From Clostridia bacterium (GTDB taxonomy: Bacteria; Bacillota; Clostridia; Oscillospirales; Acutalibacteraceae): a DNA stretch of 64,000 nt. Position 1 is the first letter of the stretch; the number at the start of each line of letters is the position of its first letter. The notes beneath the pieces are model-generated. The model did not search any database, was not told where the DNA came from, and worked only from the letters and a program-made list of their open reading frames with translations. Shown here in pieces: positions 9,228 to 19,476 of this stretch. A program made the position numbers and the translations under genes. The stretch spans positions 92,393 through 156,392 of the forward strand of contig JAFQQM010000023.1 in assembly GCA_017410585.1 (NCBI GenBank), written 5' to 3'.

Positions 9228-12200
9228 TTACAGTTGATCCACTGCCTGTGCATACAGGATCAGTGCGATCATCATATTGCGGAAATTAACCGACTTAGTG
9301 TTGTCTTCAATAACCGTCTTCGCAACCGAACAGACACCGACGTTGCTGACCGTTAGCGTATTGCCGATCACCAGCGTATGGGTGGCATCGAGGTCAACCG
9401 CCTTGATGTTGGCGATCTCAGCGTAATAATAGCCGTTCTTGTGCGCCTTCAGGGTCTGCGCAACACCGTCGATCGTCACCTTCGTGTCAGCAGACTTGAC
9501 GAAGAAACGTACGCTGGTCGTATCCTTATGAATCAGCGTGTAACCGACAAAATCGCTATTCGATCCGCTGTAATTCGCAGCGAAGCCACTCAGATCACCG
9601 ACAAGTGACTGAAACGCCTCTGTCTCGCTCTTATCGAAACGATCCGCATCAACGAGCGAACTGTTAGCGAACAGCGGCGGGTTGGCAAAATCACCGCCGT
9701 CATCCGACAGGAAGTAATACTGCGCCATCGTACCGTAGTTGAGCATCGCCTTAGCGGCAGCAGCCTCCGCCGCCGTTCCGCTGGCAATTACCTCATCGGC
9801 GTTCTGCTTGACCGAGAAGTTCGGGGCTGAATAAGTTGCCGCGCCGTCATACATTACCGTGCTACGGTCACCGCCATTCAATTCCAGCTCGGCGGTGATG
9901 TTCTCTGCCATCTGCGCCGCCGGAACAGTGACCGGCACATAGTAAGTATTGGTCGTATCGTCGCTGCTGACAGCCGTTGCCGAGGCAAACGAGACCGTCT
10001 GGGTTTTACCGGCTACCGTCAAACGGATATTGGCATTTGCAAAATAGCCGCTTTCAACCAATGCTTTAGGCATCTGGAAATGATAGTTGAGATGGATCTG
10101 CTCACTCAGCGTTGCCTGCGTGCCGGTAAACTTTATCGAATTCAATTCACAGATCGCCACGTCATCAATATAGAAGGCGCCGGAGACCGCCGCACCAGTG
10201 CTGGTATCGCGGAAACCGATATATACCTTCTCATCCGCTTTCGCTTCAAAATAGCGGCATACACGCACCCATTTTCCGGTCTCGCAAGGAATCGTCTTCT
10301 GCTTCCAACCGCCAGCACCACCGCCAGAAAGGAACAGATCGGCCTTCAAATTGCTGTCCGGAACGATATAGATCCAGAACGAAATCTGGTACCACTTACC
10401 GGCAGTCAGTGCCGAAGCCGTGTGATTGGACTGAAGGTAGTCGGGGTTGGCCACACCTTCTTTGTAACCGGGGCGAATGACCGCCACGCCGCTAACAACC
10501 TCATCAACACCGATACCGGAGTTGTTACCAATGTTCCAGTAGGTAATCGAATCAAACGATCCGGCAGCCAAGAGGTTGCTATCACTCAAAGAAGACGGCA
10601 TCAAATAGTCGCCACCGTGGTTAGCCGGTACATGCGAACGAACCAAAGAGAAGTTATCGAGATAGATGGTGCCGGTCGTACCGGTCGTATCATAATTTCG
10701 ATAACCGATGGCAATCCATCCGGCTTTGCGGGTCGTAAACGAAATCGTTTTCTTTACCCAACCATCAGTATCCCCCGTAATCGTTTGATCCTGCCCCAGC
10801 GCATAGTCGATCCAACCGCGAAGAGTACCGCCGGAACCGGTCATATATACGTTGAAGCTTGCTTTATCGACATCGATGGCTTTCGCCCAAAAAGTCAGTG
10901 TATAAATAGCATCGCCCTCCACCGTGATCGACGGAGTCTGGATATAGGTTTTCACACCTTGCGTAACAGCCAACTGTGCCACACCGGCAGAAAGATACGC
11001 GTTACCAATCATTGTGAAACTGGTAGACGTGCCGGCGTCGCTCGATGGGTTGTAGTGCAGGTTGCCCTCGACCGTTTCGTCTTCCATACTCATATTGCCG
11101 ATATGGACTAGCGACATATCGTCAATATAAGCCGCTACCTTTCCTGCAGCAGAAACGTTCACACTGAACTGAAAAATCGATACGTCTTCCTTGGCAAGAA
11201 TATCAATCGAAACCAGTTTCCAATCGTTGCCGGTATTTCCTACCATATAAAGATCATACAAAGATCCTTTTGATACCCATGATCCCCCGGAAATGCTGAA
11301 CTGCGTATAGGAAAGGCGGACGTTGCCGACCGTGCCCGGATTATAAACCCAATAGGAAAGGCGGTAAGTCTCTCCGGCGACGATATTATACGCCGTATAC
11401 GTAGCCAATTGAGTGCTACCGTCAACCGGTGCCGGCAACAGCAACGACTGGTTGCCGGTGCGGGCATAACTTGCGGTAACTGAGCCTTTGCCGCCCCAGT
11501 TACCAATAAGGGAAGCATTTTCAAACGACGGGTCACCAATCAGTTCCTGATTAAATTTTTCCGGGCAGGACTCCACGGTCTTTCCGGCAATGCAATGGAT
11601 TTCGGTCGCATCGCAGAAACCGTTGCCGTTTTCGTCGTTATGAGTATGCTTGGAGATTGTCACCTGATCGACATAGGCCGTTTCGCCGTCCGTCTGATTG
11701 ATGAACTGGAACTGCACGTTGGTCATCGCGTCGCTGTCCGTTTTGAAAACGACAGAGGTCTGCGTCCATATGCCCCAAGTATTATTATACGTCACCTTCA
11801 GCGATTTTCCGCCCAAATTGGTAGTGCAAGCCGAATCATAGCCATATGCATACGCCTGCAGCGTCGTGTCTGCGGTCGTATTATACCAATAAGAAAGTAC
11901 ATACACCGTGTTGGGTTCTAAGGAAACCAGCTTTCGTGCATAGCAGGCTCCGGACGAACGGGCTAATTCCAAAGCGCCGGTACCACGCATCGTGTTATTA
12001 GACGAGACGCTGCTTCCGGTTCCCTCTGCGATCCAACCGTGCGTTCCCTCAAAATCGCCAATAACGATCTCGTGCGATACAACGGAAGAATCAATAACAG
12101 CTCCACAAGTCGTGTTGCGGTCACCGCCGAAAATTGCCATTGTCATATCGCAATAGTTATCGCTATTGCTATCGGTGTGCTGATGTTCACTCATTGTAAC

Positions 12201-12785
12201 ATCATCCACCCACGCAATGCCGGAGTAGCCGTTGTTGGCAACCGAAATCTTCAGTAAGTTCACGTTCTCGCTCGTCAGGAAAGAGAACGTCAGTTGCGTC
12301 CAATCACGATCACCGTCCACGTTTTGAGCCGCAACACCATAAACGCACCCGCTGCGCTCGTCAGCCATCGCGGCAGCCGCATCTGCATAGCCATCGAAAT
12401 CGAAATACAACTGCGCGCCCACATTGACCTTATACCATAAACTGACGGTATACTGCGTATTCGGCATAACCGGCAAATAATAGGCACAATCATTTTCCTT
12501 GGATTGCGTAATATGTACCGAGGTCGTGTCATCCGTCGCCATTGCGGTTCGGTCCAGCTTCAGCGAAGCCGTGCCGCTATGATATACCGCATGATCAACG
12601 CTAACCTCACCGGCTGTGCCAACCTGCCATCCGGTCATGGTTTCGTCCTCAAACGAACCGATGCCCAGCAGCAGATCCTCCGTGCCAGCCACGACAGGCA
12701 CAGCAATCATCGGCACGGCAACAAACAACATGGCAATCACAGAGAATAGCGCCATAACCACTTTCGAATGCTTCTTCATTTGCAT
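9228..12785 (-). CDS. Large secreted protein with five beta-sandwich (CBM4/9-like) modules
   Basis: This 1185-aa protein starts at the ATG at 12785 (GGGAG eight bases upstream; earlier in-frame starts lack a ribosome binding site). A signal peptide follows: MKKHSK, a hydrophobic core, then a probable cut after VVAG. Five repeats of about 140-165 aa occur near residues 37-201, 240-379, 415-562, 575-716 and 739-881. Each opens like GSFED or GDFEG and ends like VDDVTMSE, YVDQVTIS, YIDDMSL, YLDNFSLV or YIDDVAI, as in carbohydrate-binding modules of the CBM4/9/22 type. After modules 1 and 2 come His/Asp/Cys-rich linkers (HQHTDSNSDNYCD, HTHNDENGNGFCD). Residues 882-1185 form a separate domain I do not recognise. 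No catalytic domain, LPxTG, SLH or dockerin is visible. A glycan-binding surface role is inferred. Confidence 0.85.
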   Translation of the reverse strand: MQMKKHSKVVMALFSVIAMLFVAVPMIAVPVVAGTEDLLLGIGSFEDETMTGWQVGTAGEVSVDHAVYHSGTASLKLDRTAMATDDTTSVHITQSKENDCAYYLPVMPNTQYTVSLWYKVNVGAQLYFDFDGYADAAAAMADERSGCVYGVAAQNVDGDRDWTQLTFSFLTSENVNLLKISVANNGYSGIAWVDDVTMSEHQHTDSNSDNYCDMTMAIFGGDRNTTCGAVIDSSVVSHEIVIGDFEGTHGWIAEGTGSSVSSNNTMRGTGALELARSSGACYARKLVSLEPNTVYVLSYWYNTTADTTLQAYAYGYDSACTTNLGGKSLKVTYNNTWGIWTQTSVVFKTDSDAMTNVQFQFINQTDGETAYVDQVTISKHTHNDENGNGFCDATEIHCIAGKTVESCPEKFNQELIGDPSFENASLIGNWGGKGSVTASYARTGNQSLLLPAPVDGSTQLATYTAYNIVAGETYRLSYWVYNPGTVGNVRLSYTQFSISGGSWVSKGSLYDLYMVGNTGNDWKLVSIDILAKEDVSIFQFSVNVSAAGKVAAYIDDMSLVHIGNMSMEDETVEGNLHYNPSSDAGTSTSFTMIGNAYLSAGVAQLAVTQGVKTYIQTPSITVEGDAIYTLTFWAKAIDVDKASFNVYMTGSGGTLRGWIDYALGQDQTITGDTDGWVKKTISFTTRKAGWIAIGYRNYDTTGTTGTIYLDNFSLVRSHVPANHGGDYLMPSSLSDSNLLAAGSFDSITYWNIGNNSGIGVDEVVSGVAVIRPGYKEGVANPDYLQSNHTASALTAGKWYQISFWIYIVPDSNLKADLFLSGGGAGGWKQKTIPCETGKWVRVCRYFEAKADEKVYIGFRDTSTGAAVSGAFYIDDVAICELNSIKFTGTQATLSEQIHLNYHFQMPKALVESGYFANANIRLTVAGKTQTVSFASATAVSSDDTTNTYYVPVTVPAAQMAENITAELELNGGDRSTVMYDGAATYSAPNFSVKQNADEVIASGTAAEAAAAKAMLNYGTMAQYYFLSDDGGDFANPPLFANSSLVDADRFDKSETEAFQSLVGDLSGFAANYSGSNSDFVGYTLIHKDTTSVRFFVKSADTKVTIDGVAQTLKAHKNGYYYAEIANIKAVDLDATHTLVIGNTLTVSNVGVCSVAKTVIEDNTKSVNFRNMMIALILYAQAVDQL

Positions 12786-12856
12786 TTCCATCACTCCCGA
12801 TTCACGTGAAATAATGTATAGATATATAATATATCCTATATAAATCAACAGAATAA

Positions 12857-12885
12857 ATTATAGTCTTGTGTGTGGTGATTTTCAA
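12857..12885 (-). promoter_or_regulatory. SigA promoter of the modular secreted protein
   Basis: Minus strand TTGAAA (12880-12885), 17 bp spacer, TATAAT (12857-12862). The leader to the chosen start codon is about 65 nt. Confidence 0.78.
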
Positions 12886-12962
12886 GTATAAAAGCACAAG
12901 AAACAACAAATTGTAATCACTTTCTTTTTGTGCAATAATAACAAAGAAAATGGTCAGAAATG

Positions 12963-12997
12963 TAAAAGTACCTGCCGTAAACGGCGGTACTTTTTAT
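12963..12997 (-). terminator. Terminator after ysxC
   Basis: Inverted repeat AAAAGTACC-G-CCGT / ACGG-C-A-GGTACTTTT just past the ysxC stop; it closes the proteostasis operon and separates it from the promoter at 12857-12885. Confidence 0.78.
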
Positions 12998-13001
12998 GGG
13001 A

Positions 13002-13589
13002 TTATTCGTCTTGTAAAGCCAGCGAGAGCAGTTCGAGAAGTTCCTCTTTCCCCTCTCCTTTTTCCGAAGAAAACGGAATGATGGAGAGACCTTCCAAATC
13101 AGCAAACACGTCACGGAAAAACGCCAGTTGCTTTTCTCGTTCGGTCTTATTGAGTTTATCAAACTTGGTTAACACCACGACGAACGGAAAACCGCCTTCG
13201 ACCAGAAAATCGATCATTTGCTCGTCTTCCTTAGTCATCTTGTGGCGGCAATCAATCAACTGCACGACCAAGCGAAGGTCACGGTCATCCGCAAAATAGC
13301 CGCTGATCAGCGATGCCCAGCGTTTCTTTTCAGCATTGGAAACTTTGGCGTAGCCATAGCCGGGAAGATCGACAAAGCGGCAATCGTCTACACGATAGAA
13401 GTTGATAGTAGCGGTCTTTCCGGGAGTAGCCGAAGTACGGGCCAATCCGCGCCGTCCTAACAAACAGTTAATCAGCGAGGACTTGCCGACATTAGAGTGG
13501 CCGGAGAAGGCAATTTCCGGCACGGTTGACTCCTTCAATTGCTCCGGCAAAGCGGCCGCCGTCTCAAAAAACGCTTTATCACCTCTCAT
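13002..13589 (-). CDS. ysxC: Ribosome biogenesis GTPase YsxC/EngB
   Basis: YsxC (YihA/EngB) is a small GTPase that helps assemble the 50S subunit. The 195 aa protein shows G1 GHSNVGKSSLIN, G3 DLPGYG and G4 TKFDKL, with the family sequence RRGLARTSATPGKT before the switch region. It starts 11 bp after lon on the same strand and is the last gene of the tig-clpP-clpX-lon-ysxC run, an arrangement shared with many Firmicutes. Confidence 0.95.
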   Translation of the reverse strand: MRGDKAFFETAAALPEQLKESTVPEIAFSGHSNVGKSSLINCLLGRRGLARTSATPGKTATINFYRVDDCRFVDLPGYGYAKVSNAEKKRWASLISGYFADDRDLRLVVQLIDCRHKMTKEDEQMIDFLVEGGFPFVVVLTKFDKLNKTEREKQLAFFRDVFADLEGLSIIPFSSEKGEGKEELLELLSLALQDE

Positions 13590-13600
13590 ACGTTTCTCCT

Positions 13601-16021
13601 TTACGTTCGATGGGTGTAGGGTTTGCGGTTTTCTTTCGGAAGAGGCATCAACGGTGTTTCGGCTTTCTCGTGGGCGGTTACCGCTTTATTCGGCAGATCC
13701 GTAAGCGCCAGCGCCATCACTTCTTCGTAATACTTAACAGGAACAAACTGCAATCCCTTCTTAACAGCCTCATCCACCTCTGCCAGATCCGGTGTGTTTT
13801 CCTCCGGAATGATCACGCGAGTCATACCGTGCGTATACGCCGCCATCGATTTCTCGCGCAGACCGCCGATCGGCAGTACATGACCGCGAAGGGAGATCTC
13901 ACCGGTCATCGCCACATCATGGCGTACCGGAATACCGGTCAGTGCGGAGATGAGCGCGGTGGTCATGGCAATGCCGGCCGAGGGTCCATCCTTCGGCACC
14001 GCCCCTTCGGGAGCATGGATATGTATATCCTTGTTCTTGTAGAAGTCGGAATCGATGTTCCATTCTTTGGCATGGGCACGCGCATAACTGATGGCAATAC
14101 GTGCCGATTCCTTCATCACGTCACCAAGCGAGCCGGTCAGTTCGATCTTGCCGGTGCCGTCCAGAATAGCCACTTCGATCGGCAATAACTCACCGCCGAC
14201 GCTGGTCCACGCCAAACCGTTCACGACACCGATCTCATCCTTTTTATTTAGGACGTCCGGTTTGAACTTACGAGGGCCAAGCAAGGTCTCTACCGCATTG
14301 ACCGTTACGCGCTTGGCAGAACCATCCACAATGCGGCAAGCCGCCTTGCGGCACAGTTTACCGATCTCACGTTCCAATTGGCGAACGCCGGCCTCACGGG
14401 TGTAACCGTCAATGATCTCGCGAAGCACGTCATCCGAAACGCGCAGTTGCGAGGGTTTGAGCCCGTTGGCCTTGATCTGCTTCGGAAGCAGGTGTTGCTT
14501 GGCAATATGCCATTTTTCCTCTGCCGTATAACTGCCGAGTTGGATGACGTCCATTCGGTCATACAGCGGACTGGGAATGTTGCCGGCATCGTTCGCCGTG
14601 GTCATAAACAGAACATCCGACAGATCAAACGGCATATCCACATAACGATCGGTGAATGCAAAATTCTGTTCCGCATCCAACACTTCCAACAACGCCGAGG
14701 CGGGATCGCCATTAAAATCGTGGGACAGTTTATCGATCTCATCGAGCAGAATGAGCGGGTTTTTCACCTTGGCGCGTTTCATCGCATTCATAATGCGCCC
14801 CATCATCGCGCCAATGTAGGTGCGGCGATGACCGCGAATCTCCGATTCATCCCGTACACCGCCAAGCGACACACGGACGTACGGCCGACCGGTCGTTTCC
14901 GCAACCGAGCGGGCGATCGAAGTCTTACCGACGCCGGGAGGGCCGACCAAGCAAACGATCTGTCCTTTGAGTTTCGGTTGCAGGTGACGCACCGCCAACA
15001 TCTCGATGACTCGTTCTTTCACCTTCTGCATACCGTAGTGATCGCGGTCAAGGACTTCGCGTGCTTTTTTCAGATCCAGATTCTCTTCGCAGTAAGTATT
15101 CCAAGGGAGTTCCAAACAGGTATCCAAATACAGGCGAACGACCGTCGCCTCATGCGAACCATCCGGCATTTTTTCCAACTTGCGGCATTCCTTAAGCAGA
15201 ACGTTCTTGACTTCATCCGAGGCATCCAGTTTTTCGATCTTGGCGCGGTATTCTGCCGCCTCCTGCGTGGGATCTTCACCGTTACCGAGTTCCTCGTTGA
15301 TTGCTTTGATCTGCTCACGGAGATAATAATCCCGTTGATTATCGTCCACCTGATCCTGTACACGCTGGTTGATCCGGTTTTCCAGTTCCATCACACGGTA
15401 TTCCCGCTCAAGCAGATTTAACAAAAATTCCGCACGTACCGAGACGGTTGCCAGCGACAGAATACGTTCCTTCTCTTCCGTTTTCAGCGGCAAAGCCGAA
15501 GCAATACGGTCGATTACCTCCGCACAGGTCAGATCATCGGTCAAGCGAATATCCGATTCTGCGTTGTGCTCTACCAATAGTTTGTCGTATTCGTAGTAAC
15601 GGCTCACCAAGCGGCGGATATACGCCTCCTCGCGAAGCGGGTCAGCAACCGAGCGTTCTCTGCATTCCGTCACTTCGACGTGATAAAACGGCTCTGCCTG
15701 ATTGACGTCGACCACCTTCGCGCGATAGAGACCTTCTACCAACACGCGCAAGCCGTCCCCCGGCAGTTTCAAGATCTGCCGAACAGCCGCCACCACACCA
15801 ACCGGATACAACTCATCCAAGGTCGGCGCTTCGGTTTCTTCGCTTTGTTGGGTGACCAAAAACAGCATTTGATCACGGGACATCGCCGTGCGAAGCGCTT
15901 CCAGCGACTTCTTGCGGCCGACATCCAAATGGTATACTACGCCCGGAAAAACCACAAGCCCCCGCAAAGCAAGCAGGGGCAGGGCTTTATGGCGTAGAAC
16001 TTTTGCATTAGCCATACTCAT
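13601..16021 (-). CDS. lon: ATP-dependent protease Lon
   Basis: Lon is a cytoplasmic hexameric AAA+ protease for damaged and regulatory proteins. The 806 aa protein has the N-terminal substrate domain ([14 protein letters not shown]), a coiled-coil region ([12 protein letters not shown]), Walker [10 protein letters not shown], Walker [10 protein letters not shown] and the catalytic Ser in KDGPSAG followed by the Lys about 43 residues later (LREKSMAA). All catalytic elements are present. A short acidic-poor tail with [11 protein letters not shown] ends the protein. It lies between clpX (27 bp) and ysxC (11 bp). Confidence 0.97.
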   Translation of the reverse strand: MSMANAKVLRHKALPLLALRGLVVFPGVVYHLDVGRKKSLEALRTAMSRDQMLFLVTQQSEETEAPTLDELYPVGVVAAVRQILKLPGDGLRVLVEGLYRAKVVDVNQAEPFYHVEVTECRERSVADPLREEAYIRRLVSRYYEYDKLLVEHNAESDIRLTDDLTCAEVIDRIASALPLKTEEKERILSLATVSVRAEFLLNLLEREYRVMELENRINQRVQDQVDDNQRDYYLREQIKAINEELGNGEDPTQEAAEYRAKIEKLDASDEVKNVLLKECRKLEKMPDGSHEATVVRLYLDTCLELPWNTYCEENLDLKKAREVLDRDHYGMQKVKERVIEMLAVRHLQPKLKGQIVCLVGPPGVGKTSIARSVAETTGRPYVRVSLGGVRDESEIRGHRRTYIGAMMGRIMNAMKRAKVKNPLILLDEIDKLSHDFNGDPASALLEVLDAEQNFAFTDRYVDMPFDLSDVLFMTTANDAGNIPSPLYDRMDVIQLGSYTAEEKWHIAKQHLLPKQIKANGLKPSQLRVSDDVLREIIDGYTREAGVRQLEREIGKLCRKAACRIVDGSAKRVTVNAVETLLGPRKFKPDVLNKKDEIGVVNGLAWTSVGGELLPIEVAILDGTGKIELTGSLGDVMKESARIAISYARAHAKEWNIDSDFYKNKDIHIHAPEGAVPKDGPSAGIAMTTALISALTGIPVRHDVAMTGEISLRGHVLPIGGLREKSMAAYTHGMTRVIIPEENTPDLAEVDEAVKKGLQFVPVKYYEEVMALALTDLPNKAVTAHEKAETPLMPLPKENRKPYTHRT

Positions 16022-16048
16022 AATAATTACGCTTTCCTAAACTGTGGG

Positions 16049-17353
16049 TTATACACTGATCTTACGGTGGGCGTTCTTACGCGTGGAAGGCACGCGGATG
16101 CGAGCCGGTTTACGGTTCGCATTCCGCTCCACCAAAGGATCGGCGCCGTCCTTGATGCAAGCCTCGTTGAAATTGATCTGCTCGATCGTCGGATCAGAGG
16201 GCACCTCAAACATCCAAGGAGTCAGCAGTTCTTCTATAACCGCACGGAGGCCACGGGCACCGGTCTTTCGTTCCAGCGTCTTTTCGGCAACCGCGCGGAG
16301 CGCCTCATCATCCATCACCAAGCGTACACCGTCCAGATCAAACAGATAGGTGTACTGCTTGAGAATAGAGTTCTTGGGCTCTTTCAAAATGCGCACCAAG
16401 GCATCGGCATCCAGCGCGTGTAAAGTGGTCACGACCGGCATACGGCCGACCAATTCAGGGATCAAGCCATAGCGGATGATATCCTGCGGAACGACTTGTT
16501 GCAACAACTTCTCGCGGGAGAAATCCGCTTTGGATCTCACGTCGCCGCCAAAGCCGAGCGAACCGGTCGAGAGACGTTTTTCGATGATCTTTTCCAAACC
16601 ATCGAAAGCGCCGCCCAAAATAAACAGAATGTTGGTGGTATCGATCTGCAGACAATCCATCTGCGGATGCTTCCGACCGCCGTTGGGCGGAACGTTGGCA
16701 ACCGTACCCTCTAAAATCTTTAAGAGTGCCTGTTGTACGCCCTCACCGCTGACATCGCGGGTGATTGACGGGTTCTCACTGCGACGGGAAATCTTGTCAA
16801 TCTCATCAATATAGATGATACCGCGCTGTGCTTTCTCAATATCACCGTCCGCCGCCTGAATCAAACGGAGCAAAATATTTTCCACGTCTTCGCCGACATA
16901 ACCGGCCTCGGTCAGCGTAGTGGCGTCGGTGATAGCAAACGGCACGTCCAAAATACGCGCCAACGTCTGTGCCAAAGCCGTCTTACCCACACCGGTCGGG
17001 CCAAGTAACAACACGTTACTCTTACCGATCTCGGGATCTTCCGGCGCGCGGTAGAAGATGCGCTTGTAGTGGTTATACACTGCCACAGACAGTGCCACCT
17101 TTGCCTCATCCTGTCCGATCACGTATTCGTCCAATTGCGTCTTGAGTTCCTTCGGCGTCGGCAGGCGAGCCGGTGCATCATCCTTAGTGGACTTTGTCGG
17201 CAATTCATCCCCCTCGCGCAAAATGTTTTCGCATTGTGATACGCATTCGTTGCAGATGAACACACCCGGACCGGCCAACAGCCGATATACCTCCTCCTGC
17301 GATTTACCGCAGAAGGAACAATGGACCGAACGGGTTCCGTCGTTTTTAGGCAT
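16049..17353 (-). CDS. clpX: ATP-dependent Clp protease ATP-binding subunit ClpX
   Basis: ClpX unfolds substrates and feeds them to ClpP. The 434 aa protein has the N-terminal zinc-binding domain with paired cysteines ([11 protein letters not shown] ... CNECVSQC), Walker [12 protein letters not shown], Walker [10 protein letters not shown], and the ClpP-docking loop near LGFGGDV. The C-terminus carries about 20 extra basic residues ([10 protein letters not shown]...). It is 28 bp downstream of clpP, so protease and unfoldase are made together. Confidence 0.97.
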   Translation of the reverse strand: MPKNDGTRSVHCSFCGKSQEEVYRLLAGPGVFICNECVSQCENILREGDELPTKSTKDDAPARLPTPKELKTQLDEYVIGQDEAKVALSVAVYNHYKRIFYRAPEDPEIGKSNVLLLGPTGVGKTALAQTLARILDVPFAITDATTLTEAGYVGEDVENILLRLIQAADGDIEKAQRGIIYIDEIDKISRRSENPSITRDVSGEGVQQALLKILEGTVANVPPNGGRKHPQMDCLQIDTTNILFILGGAFDGLEKIIEKRLSTGSLGFGGDVRSKADFSREKLLQQVVPQDIIRYGLIPELVGRMPVVTTLHALDADALVRILKEPKNSILKQYTYLFDLDGVRLVMDDEALRAVAEKTLERKTGARGLRAVIEELLTPWMFEVPSDPTIEQINFNEACIKDGADPLVERNANRKPARIRVPSTRKNAHRKISV

Positions 17354-17381
17354 GGTTGTTCCTCACTTCCATCATCGTTGT

Positions 17382-17966
17382 TCAGGCACGCTTGTCGATC
17401 ACTTTATCGACCAAACCGTACTGGCAAGCCGCATCCGCGGTCATCCAGTTATCCCGCTCGGTATCCCGCTCGATCGTCTCAAGCGGCTGACCGGTCATCT
17501 CGGACAACATACGGTTGACACGGCTACGAATGGACAGGATATGCTCGGCCTGAATCTTAATATCGCTGGCCTGACCCTGTGCGCCACCGAGCGGCTGATG
17601 GATCATGATCTCGCTGTTCGGCAGTGCCATACGCTTGCCCTTTGCACCGGCAGCCAGCAGGAACGCCCCCATACTGGCAGCCATACCGATGCAGATGGTA
17701 GACACGTCGCACTTGATAAACTGCATGGTGTCATAGATAGCCATACCGGCGGAAATGGAACCGCCGGGGCTATTGATATACAGGTGAATATCCTTGTCCG
17801 GATCCTGTCCTTCCAGATACAGCAACTGCGCCACCACCAGCGAAGCGGTCGCGTCATTCACTTCATCGCAAAGCATAATGATGCGATCGTTAAGCAGACG
17901 GGAAAAAATATCGTAGCTGCGTTCACCGCGGCTGGTCTGTTCGACCACGTAAGGAACCAAACTCAT
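17382..17966 (-). CDS. clpP: ATP-dependent Clp protease proteolytic subunit
   Basis: ClpP forms the tetradecameric peptidase chamber partnered by ClpX. The 194 aa protein begins [16 protein letters not shown], the usual mature-like N-terminus. The catalytic Ser is in [11 protein letters not shown], the His in MIHQPLGG and the Asp near [13 protein letters not shown]. The ATG at 17966 is preferred because GAAAGGTG is eight bases upstream; three extra residues are possible upstream. It lies about 58 bp after tig. Confidence 0.97.
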   Translation of the reverse strand: MSLVPYVVEQTSRGERSYDIFSRLLNDRIIMLCDEVNDATASLVVAQLLYLEGQDPDKDIHLYINSPGGSISAGMAIYDTMQFIKCDVSTICIGMAASMGAFLLAAGAKGKRMALPNSEIMIHQPLGGAQGQASDIKIQAEHILSIRSRVNRMLSEMTGQPLETIERDTERDNWMTADAACQYGLVDKVIDKRA

Positions 17967-18024
17967 AACAAACACCTTTCTTTCTTTTGATCGTTCAAAA
18001 AATTATAGGACGAAACCGCGGATT

Positions 18025-19368
18025 TTATTCCTCGGTCTTCTCCTCCGCCTTCGCTTTCTTGGCGGTGGACTTCTTCGCGGTCTTCTTGGCAACCTTGGCG
18101 TTTTCCTTCACCAGAGTCATCGCCTTCTCAACCGACTTGTCCGCTTTGATGGCATCGGCATTGATGAGCGCCTTGATCTTATCGGCTTCCATATTGTACT
18201 GCTCGGCCATCTTGTCGTACTCAGCGTTGATATCTTCCTCGGTCACTTCCACGTTTTCCTTCTTGGCGATCGCCTCGAGAGCCAAACGCACCTTGGTCTG
18301 CAGTTCGGCCTGCGGACGAAAATTCTTGCGGAAATCATCCATGGTCATACCGGTGAACTGCAGGTACTGTGCCAGTTCCAGACCCTGCATACGCAGGCGC
18401 TGATCAAAGCTGTTGACCTGATCGTTGACCGCATTCTCATACATCGCTTCCGGAATCTCGCCCTGCACCAAACCGGCCAACTGCTCAGCCAGCGCAGTCT
18501 CGTAAGCGTTGTCGGCTTCCGCCGCCTTTTTCTCTTCCAACTTCTTGCGGGTATCCGCCTTCAACTCGTCAAGCGTATCAAACTCGCTGCAGTCCTTAGC
18601 CAGATCATCGTTGAGTTCCGGCACTTCGCGGTTCTTGATCTCGTGCAGTTTGCACTTGAAGACCGCCGGCTTGCCCGCCAGTTCAGCGGCGTGATACTCT
18701 TCCGGGAAGGTCACGTTGACGTCAAATTCCTCGTCGACCGACTTACCGACGATCTGCTCCTCAAAGCCCGGAATAAACTGACCGGAACCCAGTTTCAGCG
18801 AATAGTTCTCGCCTTTGCCGCCCTCGAAAGCGACACCGTCAACAAAGCCTTCAAAATCGAAGGTGACGGTATCTTCCAACTGCGCCGCACGGCCTTCCAC
18901 CGTCACAAGACGCGCCTGACGGTCCTGCAGAGCCGCCAGTTCGGCATCCACATCGGCATCGGTCACAGTGGCATCCGGTTTCTCCGCCTTCAAGCCAAAG
19001 TAACCCTCAATCTCGATCTCCGGCTTGACGGTGATGACCGCTTTGAAGGTCATACCTTCCTTACCGACGGAGACAACATCCAGATCAATCTTATCTTCCA
19101 CGAACTCATAACCGCTCTCTTTGATGGCGCCATCCAGCGCATCCGGATACACCGCATTCATCGCATCCTCATAGAAGACGTCCGCACCGTACAACTTTTC
19201 AATAAGCGCACGCGGAGCCTTGCCCTTGCGGAAGCCGGGAACGTTGATCTTGCCGACATTCTTGCGATAAGCGGCCTGTACCGCTTTCTCAAAGGTTTCG
19301 GCGTCGACGACGATCTCCAACTCAACGCGGTTGGCAGTTTCGGTTTTGACAGCATTTTTCAGACTCAT
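18025..19368 (-). CDS. tig: Trigger factor
   Basis: Trigger factor is the ribosome-bound chaperone at the nascent-chain exit. The 447 aa protein has the ribosome-binding loop (VPGFRKGKAPRALIEK), the FKBP-type peptidyl-prolyl isomerase domain (DTVTFDFEGFVDGVAFEGG, GSGQFIPGFEEQIVG) and the helical C-terminal arms. A Lys/Ala-rich tail (AKKTAKKSTAKKAKAEEK) is added at the end. The start follows AGGAGG. A TATAAT at 19415-19420 on the minus strand with no clear -35 box may be its promoter. It heads the tig-clpP-clpX-lon-ysxC unit. Confidence 0.96.
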   Translation of the reverse strand: MSLKNAVKTETANRVELEIVVDAETFEKAVQAAYRKNVGKINVPGFRKGKAPRALIEKLYGADVFYEDAMNAVYPDALDGAIKESGYEFVEDKIDLDVVSVGKEGMTFKAVITVKPEIEIEGYFGLKAEKPDATVTDADVDAELAALQDRQARLVTVEGRAAQLEDTVTFDFEGFVDGVAFEGGKGENYSLKLGSGQFIPGFEEQIVGKSVDEEFDVNVTFPEEYHAAELAGKPAVFKCKLHEIKNREVPELNDDLAKDCSEFDTLDELKADTRKKLEEKKAAEADNAYETALAEQLAGLVQGEIPEAMYENAVNDQVNSFDQRLRMQGLELAQYLQFTGMTMDDFRKNFRPQAELQTKVRLALEAIAKKENVEVTEEDINAEYDKMAEQYNMEADKIKALINADAIKADKSVEKAMTLVKENAKVAKKTAKKSTAKKAKAEEKTEE

Positions 19369-19476
19369 TGTTTACATCCTCCTAGTAACTTGTGCATTGC
19401 ACTTTTTCATTTTCATTATAACATAGTGCGGTAGATAATTCCACACCATATCGTGACAAAATTTGAGATTTCGGCA

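Noticed and set aside
10080..11111. 343-codon open frame opposite the modular secreted protein
   Set aside because: The repeats and signal peptide are in the minus frame; the plus frame has no domain pattern.
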